A stretch of 64,000 bases of DNA from Welwitschia mirabilis. Lineage: Eukaryota; Gnetophyta; Gnetopsida; Welwitschiales. This document shows, piece by piece, positions 22,950 to 34,063 of this stretch (position 1 is the stretch's first letter; each line of letters begins with the position of its first letter). The notes under the pieces were generated by a model. That model searched no databases, had not been told where the DNA came from, and saw only the letters and a list, made by a program, of their open reading frames with translations. The DNA lies in assembly GCA_051453625.1 (NCBI GenBank), contig JBOZIK010000001.1:280555043-280619042 (forward strand), in the 5' to 3' direction. The translations under genes and the position numbers were made by a program.

Positions 22950-23258
22950 CATTCACCTTTTTGAATGGCCTTCAATGTACTTTTATCTTTATCTTAAAAT
23001 AATATCTTGCATAAGTTATTAAACAAGCATACACAAGCTAAAGGATGGAATATTTTTTACTCGGAGCATATAAACCTTACTATTTATACTAATGTTCTTT
23101 CAAATTTTATAAATTCATGCATAAAAATATACATGGATTATATCTTAGTTCAAAATGCTTTACAAACTTTTAATCCATTATCTAATCTTTGCATTTATCC
23201 TCATCTTGATTCACTTTTCATGTACTACATTGGAAGATGCTTTAGTTCAAAATTTTAG
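22950..23258 (+). pseudogene. Unrecognised ORF fragment (PHLDSLFMYYIGRCF)
   Basis: A reading frame open from 23007 to 23258 (83 residues) continues a coding-like sequence upstream. It reads as a plausible globular protein with balanced hydrophobic spacing, including ALQTFNPLSNLCIYPHLDS and MYYIGRCFSSKF. I do not recognise the family. Given its place inside a gypsy internal region, it is probably an accessory retroelement ORF. Confidence 0.35.
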
Positions 23259-23339
23259 TCTCATTACAGGATTATAGATTATATTTTTTCCTTTATATTA
23301 TATTTTCTTTTTAGATGGTATTTAGACTGGAAAAAATTG

Positions 23340-24159
23340 AAAACATTAAAAGCACATTTCTTGATGATCCCTCTCACCTGAAACCACCTATGCATTACCA
23401 CCTATACAATCATTACCTTAAAACTTTTCATTTATAAAATTCCAAATATTATACTCAACACAAAATAAGCCACTACTACCTTAAAACTTATCATCCACCT
23501 CTTCCAACATGGCATTACTTCATAAGGCTCATAGACCATCCACATTACCCATCATCTTATAACTTCATAAGACTTAGATCTTTGTTATTTTATTATTTTG
23601 ATTAAGATTAAATGAATTGGTGCTTCTTAAGAGAAAGTCATTTTTATCTTTGAATTATTTTGTTAAGGCTTACATTCATTTGATGTCTTTGATTTGGAAT
23701 CAATGAAGGAAAAATGTGGTTATTTCTACTTTCATGATGTGTCTTTCTTTCAAGCATTTATGGGGATAAGATATTACTTAATTAGGATAATAAACCAATG
23801 ATCCCTCGTATGTGCATAAAAAATGTATATGAGAAGTAGAATTAAAAGAAAATAATATTTATTTTCCAAAAGTACATTTGATTCTCTAAAAGTACATTTG
23901 AATTTTTTATCGTTATTATTATGTTTAATTAACTGCATCAAGGGCTATGTATGCTCACTAGCAATGTATGTTTAATAATTCATTTGTGGTACATTCAATT
24001 GCATCAAGGCTATAAATGCTCATTAGTAATATAACATTGATTTCTTCATGTGCAACATGTTTAACTCTGTTGGAAGAAGATTTCATAACACTGAGTTAAT
24101 ATGATTAAATGTTTGAAGGATGTTACTTATTATTTAGAAGGATAAGATTGGAAATAACT
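23340..24159 (+). repeat. Repeat C2, partner of C1
   Basis: It aligns with 13360-13920 in the same orientation. It ends where the Tek-1 LTR begins (24160), so Tek-1 inserted into or next to it. A 20-bp near-repeat of aaaagtacatttga lies at about 23868-23903. Confidence 0.55.
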
Positions 24160-24764
24160 TGTAATATCCTTCTTTTGACATTTAACCATGTAATGAACTT
24201 TATTAATAAGATGTTATTAACATCACATAGCCTTGTTAATATTGTATGATATCTAATGTTTGAATCTTAATTAAGTCAAAAACTATGACATAACACTTTC
24301 AAGACCATAATACTCATTAAATATCCATCATTTTAAACTAAGATTTTTAGGTTCATAACGTATAAGGATGAACGCTATAGTTAATTTACTTATACCTAGC
24401 AAGTGTTTTTGTATATATTTATATTATTCTTATTAATGCATTATGCCAAGTCTAGCTTGCATATAGATAGTTTCTTAGTTACTTCTCTCTTTTTTTTTTT
24501 TTAATTTAAACAAGGGAATAGGAATGTATGTAATAGTGTAGATTTTCATGGCTAGGGAAACTATAAAGAGCAAATAGCTTTCTAGCATTAATTCAACATA
24601 AGAAAAATGTTAAATATTATCACCCATTACTATATGGCATCATGGTAAATAGAAGTCTTATTAAATAACCATTTTAATAGTTTGTTTATCTTAAAGGGAT
24701 TTAATAAATTAAAGTAAAATTTAATTGTGTGTAACTATAAGGCTTTATATTAAAATTATCATAA

Positions 24765-24840
24765 ACTAAACTTGAACTAGGGACTTGTGTCATTTTAGAG
24801 TTTTCTATTAACTGTCCTAACCATCATGATAAATAGATCA
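24765..24840 (-). repeat. tRNA-like (SINE-like) module 1 in LTR A
   Basis: On the minus strand ggttaggacag (24812-24822) resembles a pol III A box, and ctagttcaagttt (24768-24780) a B box, about 30 bases apart. No cloverleaf folds cleanly by eye, so this is not a tRNA gene. Confidence 0.35.
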
Positions 24841-25910
24841 GTGTACTGAGTTCATATCCTCAAAAAAAAACTTCATATCAGGTGAGAAGGCCTACCTTAA
24901 ATCATGGTCTAATTTGTTCTCTTTTCATGTGAATTGGTTTTTGATTTAATAATAGCTTAATGATATAAGATAGTAATTAAAACACTAAATTTGGTAATGG
25001 GAAAGGAAGATATTAAGGCACAAAAAAGAGGTAGTGATTTGAGGAAAAGAAAAGTATGAGGATGAAAAGATGGAAAATGGAGAAATATACATGATTCATA
25101 AGGTTAAATTTGGATCTTTATTCCTTGATTACTAATTAATTAAGAAAATTTTTGTATCCTTATAAATCACATTCATTTCTATAACTCATTGCAATCATAA
25201 AGAACATAGGTTTGAGAAGCATATAAATCATGTAAATGAGTGAGAAAGAGAGAGTGCATAACTTGCAACTAATGAAGAAGAGAAATGCATCGCACTTAGA
25301 AATTTAGTATTGGATAATTTGGTTTTTCACTATATAGGAGGGAGCAACTACTATTAATAGAAATGAAATCTAGTGCATGAAAAGGGGTGAAACAATTGGA
25401 ACTATTAGTTGATGCATGTAGAGAACATAGAGAAGAAGTGGATAATAAAATGCATAGAGTATGCTAACAGATGGTGAAGTGGCTGGCTAAAGGAGAAAAT
25501 AAGATGAAAGATGTCAAAATTCTAGAAAAGATATGATTTACATTATTTTACAATGTTCATGTAGGTGGAAAGAGAGATTGATGTGTGAGGAAAAACAAGG
25601 TGGTTAAAAACAATATCCTCTTTTTATTTAATGGTTTTAACCACTTGAGACTTATGAAACTAAACTAATGCTAAGGTGATAATTTAAGACATGAAAATCA
25701 TATTAGAGAAGACCCATAAAAAAAGAGAAGATAAGGTAATACATCTTCCTAGATTCTATTGAATGGACTTGTTTAACTTTTTTAGGCATATAGTGTTTTT
25801 CTTACATTCAAATAAGCCCAGATACTTTTTACAACATGTGTAAAAAAAACACAAAGAAAAATATTTATCCTCTTCTTTGAACTAAAACAAAATATTTGAA
25901 GTAATAAAAT

Positions 25911-25985
25911 ATGGCTTATGTGGATTTGAACTTGTGACCTTCCACTTAATAATTACTCCTCTTAATCATTAATCTTACATTAATA
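25911..25985 (-). repeat. tRNA-like (SINE-like) module 2 in LTR A
   Basis: The minus strand reads tgattaagaggagtaattat, then aaggtcacaagttcaaatcc, closely resembling A- and B-box parts of a tRNA-derived SINE. LTR B carries the same module at 46371-46440. Confidence 0.45.
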
Positions 25986-27339
25986 CTTGAGAACTTTCTT
26001 AAAATATATACATCTTGTATGTTCTTATGGCTTATCACAGAAGAATATTTAACTATTTATACATACGTATACCTTTCTAAGAAAATATAATATTGTTATT
26101 AATATATATAACATTAATTTCATAGCTAAGTAAAAGTGTACCAAGCACATCATTTTACATCATTTAATAATATATTTAACCTATAGTTTCTCAAATAACT
26201 TTAATAAGGAGAAGAAGATAACTAAACATTCCTCATTTCCTTAATAAAAGGTATTTAATTACATTACTTATAAATTTGTAAATAATATTTATTATTAAAT
26301 AAACTAAAGTCTCAAAAACAACATCATATCAATAAATATTATAAATAACTAGGACATCCAAGGTCCTTCAATTTTAATTGCCATAATATATCCATGCATC
26401 AAATAAAGAAAAGGATGTAAACAAAACCCAAGTCTTATTGCAATCACTAGCTTTTTCTAACATCTTCTTTTGAGGTGGGTCTTGCACATGCAAGTATGAT
26501 GTAAGAAATGTAACCATCATAATTTTTATTATTGTTAATGGTAAGGAATAGGTTAGAATAGGGTGCCTGAGATACAAGATAAGGAAAAACTAAAATACCC
26601 AATACATGTCCAAGACCTTGATTTCATATTATCTTCTTTTCTATTATTTCACAAAAAATTTAAATAATTTATTTGCATACAACTAGAAGGGATAAATTGC
26701 TAATATTTATTTACATTTTCCCTTTCCTTTAGAGAAGTTCAATCTTATGGCCTCAAGACTTACATTAGATAGTATCACTTCCTAAAGACTAAACAACTAG
26801 TTATCCTAGCTAGTTTTATTTAACAATCTTGTATCAAGATTAGTGATTGATATGAGTCATTTATAGATAATTCACAATAAGCTATTGATAAGGCTAATTT
26901 AGATTAGAGTTAACAAGAGATGTAAAGATTTCAGAAATTATACAAGATCCTAAGAAACAATGACACAAGGATATATCATAAGCACAAGACTTATAGAATT
27001 CAAAATGATTTTCATAATGTACTAATGAAAGCATCATGATTATATGATTATTGCTAGTAAAACATCTCTAAACATGCATGATAACATAAGAAACATCAAA
27101 AATCATGAAAGTATTACAAGATAAGTTAGGACCAAAATATAAGAGAAGGTTGGAACCATAATTATTCTAAGCTAAATCCTCAAGTATTACTAGTCATATC
27201 CAAGATCTAGCATGTTCACAATTACAAGATATGTATCTATAACTCTAATAGATAAGGGACTTAAGTATTTATAACAAAAAACTAATAATAAGGCATAAGT
27301 TTTTATAGGTAGTTTAGATTCTCATAACCCATACTTTCC

Positions 27340-27506
27340 TACTAGGAAACAAGAGTGACAAGAATCGAGAGCACAAGATTTCCAAAACATAATTTTTTTC
27401 CTCCTCTTGGTTATCTCAACAAAGAGCTTATTTATATAGATAAGAATAGCACTAGAATTTTCATGAATCCCTAAGCATGGAACCATGATGTATACAAGTC
27501 TTAGCA
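27340..27506 (-). repeat. 3' LTR of Cop-1
   Basis: It aligns with 33420-33584. The shared core holds caagtcttagca-type ends, gcatgg, caacaaagagct and ccaaaacata. On the minus strand it starts TGCTAAGACTT right after the polypurine tract. Confidence 0.85.
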
Positions 27507-27518
27507 ATTCCCCCTTAA
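27507..27518 (-). other. Polypurine tract of Cop-1
   Basis: The minus strand reads ttaagggggaat immediately before the LTR start TGCTAAG. Confidence 0.8.
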
Positions 27519-28002
27519 TATGAAAATATGCTTTCTTCCAATGGAAAACCATGCCCAGGGAAAAACCTTGGGAATGTGGCCTATAATAAAACCTCTAAAA
27601 ATGAGTTATTGTATGAGGAAACTACTTCATAAATTAAGTAGTTAATTTACTACTATACATTTTATAGCACATAAGCTTATTATGTGCATTACATCTCTCA
27701 TAATGCTAGGTTAAAACATGAACTACACATTTCATAATATTATATCATATTTGTACTACACATTTCATAGTTCTAAGATTAGGTGTGACTTCAATCAGAG
27801 ACTCATAAGTCAAATAAAATACATAATGTACAAGAAATCAATGGGTTTGACTCAACTCATTTTGAATCTAATATTGGATTGAAAATACCAGAACTTCTCT
27901 TAACCAGGTATCTTATTTCAGTATCAGTTATTGGTTTTATAGTTCGATGATGTATTGGTGTAATAAATTCATGTAGTATCAGTCCCTTAATTTTATGGAC
28001 CA
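27519..28002 (-). other. Cop-1 3' non-coding region
   Basis: No RT or RNase H motif is present where a full copia element would carry about 1.5 kb of it. The stretch includes a local repeat of a tacacatttcata-type phrase (27723 and 27758). Confidence 0.5.
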
Positions 28003-30758
28003 ACTCCTAGGTATCATTTTCTATAAGAGCATAGTACTTCTTTCATGTCTTAAATCCACTAATTATGTAGAATGATGTCTTTCAAAGAAGTTAGTTTACC
28101 CTAAAAAGTTAAATAAAGCTCATCAACATCATCATCATGAATTGTATGCAAGTTCTGTTTAGTTTTAGTTTTTACTCTTTTGATTATTGCAAAAATCTTA
28201 AAGAGTAGACTGTATCCAAGTACTTCGATGTTACCTATGGATAGTCTCAGCTACTTTGGTTAGAGAACTTAATGAATTATTACTAAAACCATGATTAAGT
28301 ATGCTCAGAGCACTAAATTACTCAATTTGCATAGGTTGCAAAGAAGATATACCAATAGAAGAAACTAGAGTAGGACTAGTTACTACATTATGTCCCTCAA
28401 CTATAGGATATTAAGCATCCAAGAGGGTTATGATATTAGAGGAAGAATGAAGTTTTAAAAGATCAAGCTAAGAATTATTATTTGAAGTCTTCAAAAATAT
28501 GAAATCATGAGAAATAATGATATTATGATGCTCTAGAAAATAAACTCAATAAACCATTTTAGTTTGTTGGATATCTTATAAAGATGTTGATACAAGCATG
28601 TGCTTCAAATTTGTCATGATGTTCACATGGAATATGGACATAGAATTTGCAACCAAGTAAATGAAAGTGGTGTAACTCCAATTTGTACTCATATTATGTC
28701 TTAAATAGAGACTACTTTTTCAATATATTGACTAATGTAATTATTAAGATGAACAGAGGTATTCACTGCTTTACTTGAAGATATATCTTACAGTTAGTAA
28801 AATATGTTATGAAAGCCATGTCCATGATTGTATGATTAAATTGCTTAATAATGTTATGCTATTAAGGTATCCCAAGATAGATCTTCAAATGATGAATTCC
28901 TTCAAAAGTAAGAAATTTCTTAGACTCAGTAGATGTATATTTATGATCATTATTTGAGTGGAACTTCTTAATCCAATAATTAGCTTGCTTTTCCACTTTG
29001 ATTTTGAACTTCTTAAAAATGTTCAAGGCCTGAGATTTGAAGTCAATGGAATATACTTAAGTCATTTGAGAATAGTCATCAATAAAAGATATAAAATAAT
29101 GAAAGTTGTGGAGAGTAAAAACTAACATAGATCCATATAGATCATTATGAACAAGTAAAATATTTCGATTGGCATATCACTTATTTGGTGAAAACTATTT
29201 TCTAGGTGTTTTTTACATCATACATGCTTCATACTGAGGAAAATCCCATGAAATGGATGGAAGAAGCTAGTAGCCATTCATGCATCACATTCATCATGTA
29301 AGGAGTAGGATTTCTTAATTGAGCATGCCACAATAAAGAGGGAGAGATCTTGTCTTGAAAAACTATGAAAGCAATCTCTCACATTTTGATACAATCTTGA
29401 AGATAAATAATATTTTCTTCATAATCATTTGTTAATTAGAATCAAAAATATCTACTAATTTCTTTATCATAGAAATTAAGTGATCTTCTTTCACTAGAGC
29501 GAAAAGCAATAGAAGATGCAACATTAAAGAATGCACATACAAAACATTACAAAGTATTTGTGGAGAGAGCAATGTCAAGTTAAGAATAACCAAACCATAG
29601 CCTTCCACTGGAACTAGATTTTTGTCTACCAAATAAACTTAACTTAGTGCTTTAATAAAGTCATCAAAATAATCACACTAATAATTCATATGACGAGAAG
29701 CACCTGTATCAATAATCTAAGTCTCCCCATAACGTATGTTCTTACTCATACCCATAAAGTTGGAATTGTTAAAAGCTATCTTTGACTCAATATTTTTATC
29801 ATCAAGGGATTCAGATTCTTTAGTAATTGCATTAACATTAAGTATAGATTTAATCTTGTCCTAAGGTATCTAATGAAACTCTATTCTATAATTTTACCTT
29901 TTGTATCATGTGCATTGATACCTATGTCTTTTTGGAGTAATAGTATGTTAAACTTACTTTTTGTTTAATTATGTTTAATTAGGCTTCTCATTTTGTTATT
30001 TCTATAAAGCCTTATCCTTTTCATGATGAGATGCCTTTGGTAGATGAGAGTTATTGGAAGACTACTTATGTTTAGAAGGGGAACCATGAGAATCAAAAAC
30101 TTTAAATGCTACATCAGAGGACAGGGAGTCTATGAAGTTAAATTATGCTTCTATGATAATACGATCCTTATTAAGCATGTTAAAGATCATACTAGATAGC
30201 TACTTACTTCCATGAAGATATAGAATGTAGCTACAAAGATATGAATCCTTTAAATAGCAACAAATCAAGTTGATGTCATAAATATGAAGTTTATTTATTG
30301 GGTTTATCTTATCCACCTTTGCTTTAATATCCATCATTTGAGCTAAGGCTAACACATTTTTCCTCTTTCATAATAAAGGTTATTAATTCTTGTGATGAGA
30401 TTAATTAATTCTAAATCATTCTTTGCATAAAATGTATCATCCAAAGCACAAAACTTGCTTCAATCAACTAACTTTTTATGTGAAGTAACCACTAATTTTC
30501 ACATTATCTTAGTGAGCTTGTGATTAATGGATAGCCATGAATCTTTGTCATTTGAATTATAAATAGGAACATGTGCTTTTTAAAAAAAATCTTTACCAAA
30601 TCCATAAATACGCATTGTTGACATAAAGTCCTCAATTCAATCATTCCAACTTTGATCATCATGTAAGATTATCCTAAGATTCATCATTATTCTGATAGTC
30701 AATATGGGTAAAAATCTATTTAACAAAATCTAAATCTACCTTCTGATGAAGTAGCCAT
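28003..30758 (-). pseudogene. Copia gag-protease-integrase remnant in Cop-1
   Basis: On the minus strand ATG at 30758 opens MATSSEGRFRF, a copia gag start. Gag runs to about 29900 with stops. The protease active site DTGASRHM lies at about 29710-29687. Pre-integrase WHAQLRNPTPYMM lies near 29330. Integrase core pieces include SNNDHKYTSTESKKFLTFEG near 28900 and LGCKFYVHIP near 28640, the latter matching the copia GCxxYVHIP block after the core. Near 28050 YYALIENDT, then a stop, then ELV matches the start of copia RT (EEMxALxxNxTWELV). Beyond this the RT palm is missing, so most of RT and all of RNase H are deleted. Confidence 0.75.
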
Positions 30759-30810
30759 GATGAATGCTAAGAAGAGAAGTTTGACAAGTCATAGGTAAAG
30801 TTGAATTTTA

Positions 30811-31650
30811 GAGAAATCTTGATCACATCCACTATTAAAAAAATGATCTTTCTCTCATTTACAAGTTCAAGTAATTTATCCAGGTTATAATCCAATAAAG
30901 AAAAATAGAATCATGATAGAGAGTATAATCACAACAAAAGAGAATTAATCCTAAAAATCTAAGTGATCTATCCACACCACAATGTGTAACAACTAATACA
31001 AACCCCCTTAAATAGTGAAAAACCTACATACATAATAACAAATAATGTATTTTGTTAAAAATTTCTTAATGCGAGCTATGTAAATTTTAATGCAAAAAGG
31101 CCTAATTTGATTATTAGATGATGAAAATGTAGATTTATCAATTTTAGAGCCTACTAGTAAATCTGGTAGTGATCATGTCCTTTTCAAGGGTAATACCCTT
31201 GTCTCCTTAGAAAGTAAAAGAACAAAAATTTAAATACCCTCAGTAGGACATCTAAGTCATCAGTCAGTTTTGATTATCTTAGCTATATACTCCCCAAATG
31301 GAGAGTACCATACAATGTTGGCTATCTACTTATACCTTAGACTTAGTAAACTTTAAAATTAATTACACCTATGAATCCATATTGACTTGGTAATGAAATC
31401 CATGTAGACCCTACCATTGTGCTTTCGGCCTTCATCCAATATACCCTTAATTACTAAGCCATATGTGGAATTCTGGACCTCAAGGTTCTTGGGATGTTTC
31501 CATTTAAGAGAGACACAACTCTCCATATAATCCAAACTACATAGTTAAGCTAGTACAAGACTAGACAATAAGCTTAAAAGACAACATAGCTAAACACAAA
31601 TCTTTGTCTACGTAAGGCTCCCTATGTCCACCATCAATTAAGACTTATTA
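30811..31650 (-). repeat. Possible second copia LTR with primer site inside Cop-1
   Basis: Just upstream (minus sense) of the gag ATG, agtggatgtgatcaagattt near 30818-30837 looks like a decayed agtggtatcagagcaaggtt primer site. Behind it comes LTR-like sequence with a TATA-like ctatttaag (about 31010). If right, the gag-pol belongs to another copia element nested in Cop-1. I found no partner LTR on the left, so this is weak. Confidence 0.3.
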
Positions 31651-33402
31651 ATAATGGAAAACATAATGTATTTAGGAGTGAAGGTAATTTCTAGTTTTAA
31701 ACCTTAATCATAAAAAATTAAATTTTAAATATAAGGAAAGGAAAGAAAAACACTAAAAAACACAAATAAGGACAAGGACTATCTTGGTATAATTAAGCTA
31801 AGTGGATCTTGCTCAACATCCTAGACTTAACTTAATTTATCTAAATCACAAAAAAAGACTAAGCAAGAGAAAAACAATCAAGTCAAGTGGATCTTGCTCC
31901 ACATCCCAAGCTTAACTTAATAAGAAAAAAAAGATTAATGACTTACAAGTAGTAAAAAAAGGCCAAAAATCTTTGAAAAGAATTAAAAATGCTTAAAAGA
32001 ACAAGTTTAGAGCTTAGAAATTTGAAAAATGCACAAAAAACATTAAAAAACTTGAAAATGACTCAAAATAGCTAAAAAGTTAAAAACTACCTACGTGCGC
32101 AAAACAGGGCTAATGATTAAGCAATGGTCCAGCTAATGCATGTGTATAAAAATAAGGAATGGCTGAGCAATAGCTGAGAAATCTTACATGTACACACAAA
32201 ATAGAAAGAACCAACAAAAAATTTAAAAAACTAGTGTTAACACTATCTAAATTAAACCTTAAACCTCCACCTTAATAAAAGAAACTTTTAACCATTACAC
32301 CAATATTATGTTGGTGATAATAACTCTAAAAGAAATATAATTAAAGTTTCTTAATGGTCAATGATAATCATGTGATACAACTAGGCTAGTAGGCAAAGTG
32401 CTAAATGAAATTGACAATAAGAGTAGAAAATAGAGATTTAGGGAGTTACATAGTGTAGTAGAACTAGCAGAGAAATGTTACAAAGAGTAGCTAGGCATGG
32501 AGGAATGCAAGTCAGACACATGACAGAGGTAAAACTTCTCAAGACCAAGAAGTGTATAGATATACAAGAAGATGCTAAAAAATAAGATGTCATAATCCAA
32601 TGAGATTTTCTAAGCTTTATCAATGGCTCTGCAAGAAAAGATGCCTTCATTAAGCATAAGACTACAGCCATAAATAGGTAGAGAATAGTGTGACAAAGAA
32701 TAGAGTAACACAGAGGAAATAGAGGCATACAGATGTAAGAAAACATCAAAAATAGTAGGAAAACACCAGAAGTAGGAATAGGTAGTGAAGATGTAGGCAA
32801 TAAAGGCAGAGATCATCAGTGATAGCTACACAGGAAACAGAGGTAGAGATCATTAACGGTTGCACAAGTGTGAAAGGCACAAGATACAAGCACAATTAAA
32901 AAGTAGATCTAGAGATATAAGCAATGAACAGTGGCTAGACTAGTGCATAGATGAGATGCTAGAGAAAAATATCAAACTATTTAAAGATAGTTGGTTGAGC
33001 AACAATAAAGATGCTTGCTTGGGCACAATGATAACTAGGTTGCAAATCAATGGTGAAGTTTCAGGGAACATAACCAAAAGACTCTTTAACTTATCTTGAT
33101 TGTGAAAGGGGGAACTAATGGTGGGGTTGACCTTTCAACCCATGCATAAACTCATGTAGAATTTGAAAAGAAATGTAAAAAAAACTAAGGCAAATAATCC
33201 TAATAAAATAAGTATATATGCAAAGCCAAATCTAGTATAAATGTACACTTGCAAAAACATAGATCTAGAAAAAATGCACACTTTTAAAGCCATGCAATAG
33301 TTAACAAGAACTTAAAAAATAAAATGATGAAGACCATAAGAAGCTAAAAGGAGCTCAACAAAGGTTAAAAACTCCAAGAGGCTTAGAAACCCTAGCCTCA
33401 AA
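31651..33402 (-). other. Leader region of Cop-1, no coding support
   Basis: This 1.75 kb lies between the Cop-1 primer site and the possible inner LTR. It has a direct repeat of gtggatcttgctc...acatcc...cttaacttaat (about 31802-31840 and 31876-31920). The minus-strand open frame 32438-32800 (120 residues) is hydrophobic and Cys/Leu-rich, without a recognisable motif, and is probably chance. Confidence 0.4.
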
Positions 33403-33414
33403 GCTCTAATACCA
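33403..33414 (-). other. tRNA-iMet primer-binding site of Cop-1
   Basis: The minus strand reads tggtattagagc, one C-to-T change from the canonical site, a few bases inside the 5' LTR end. Confidence 0.85.
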
Positions 33415-33419
33415 CTTTC

Positions 33420-33584
33420 TAGGAAATAAGAGTGCCAAAAATTGAGAGCATAAGATTTTCAAAACATAAATTTTATTTCTTCTCTTTCTTATTTCAACAA
33501 AGAGCTTTCTTATATATATAAGCACATCACTAGGGTTTTCATGAATCCTTAGGCATGGGACCACCATGTGTATAAGTCTTAGCA
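33420..33584 (-). repeat. 5' LTR of Cop-1
   Basis: It is the partner of 27340-27506. A TATA-like cttatatatataag lies at about 33508-33521, palindromic and therefore readable on either strand. Confidence 0.85.
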
Positions 33585-34063
33585 TTTCAAAGTCAGACAA
33601 CTAGGTGTAAACAATAATATAATAATAGTGTTAATTAAATTTAACTACATAAAATAAATAACATGAGTAAATACTTTAGATTTTACATATTCGCTATTTC
33701 ATGAACAAGTTATAATTAAAAGAATTCTACACCAAAACTATAGTTAATTTTTAAAATAAGTCAAGTAATCTAATTCCAAACTATAAGAATAGTAAAACAT
33801 GCATAAGTAGTAGTAAATTCCATAATTAACTAAATATTTTAATTAATTAATCAAAAAAATAACTGTAAGTTAATATTTTAATAAATTATAAAATACATTA
33901 CATGTGAATACTTAGTTTTACCATTACTAGTATTTTTTTCCCATTTATTTTCAAATAATTAGCTAGTAAACTTAATTATTAGTACATTTTCAATATTTGA
34001 TTATTTATCAAATTAACTAGGAAGGTTTTCTAACCTTAGGAAAAATCTAGACATGATAATTTA

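Larger units (their letters stand above)
27340..33584 (-). mobile_element. Cop-1: minus-strand copia element with short LTRs
   Basis: LTRs of about 165 bases at 27340-27506 and 33420-33584 flank a primer site, gag, protease and integrase, all on the minus strand. The flanks tttcc (27335-27339) and tttca (33585-33589) are an imperfect 5-bp target duplication. RT and RNase H are nearly absent. It lies inside LTR A of Tek-1, so it is younger than Tek-1. Confidence 0.8.
24160..34063 (-). repeat. Tek-1 3' LTR (LTR A), interrupted by Cop-1
   Basis: It aligns with LTR B from 24160 to 27339 and again just after Cop-1 (aactaggtgtaaacaataat at 33600 versus ttactaggtgtaaataataat at 47792). The minus-strand start adjoins the polypurine tract at 34064. 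A minus-strand TATA-like ttataaatac occurs near 27265. Only 24160-27339 and 33585-34063 are LTR proper. The first five bases after Cop-1 are its target duplication. Confidence 0.7.

Noticed and set aside
25911-25985. Functional tRNA gene
   Set aside because: Only box-like fragments are present; no complete acceptor stem or anticodon arm is visible.
27322-27552. Minus-strand frame of 76 residues, similar to the frame at 33406-33600
   Set aside because: The similarity exists because both lie in the two LTRs of Cop-1; it is not a protein family.
32438-32816. Minus-strand frames of 120 and 68 residues
   Set aside because: They overlap each other in different frames, are Cys/Leu-rich without a motif, and lie in retroelement leader sequence.
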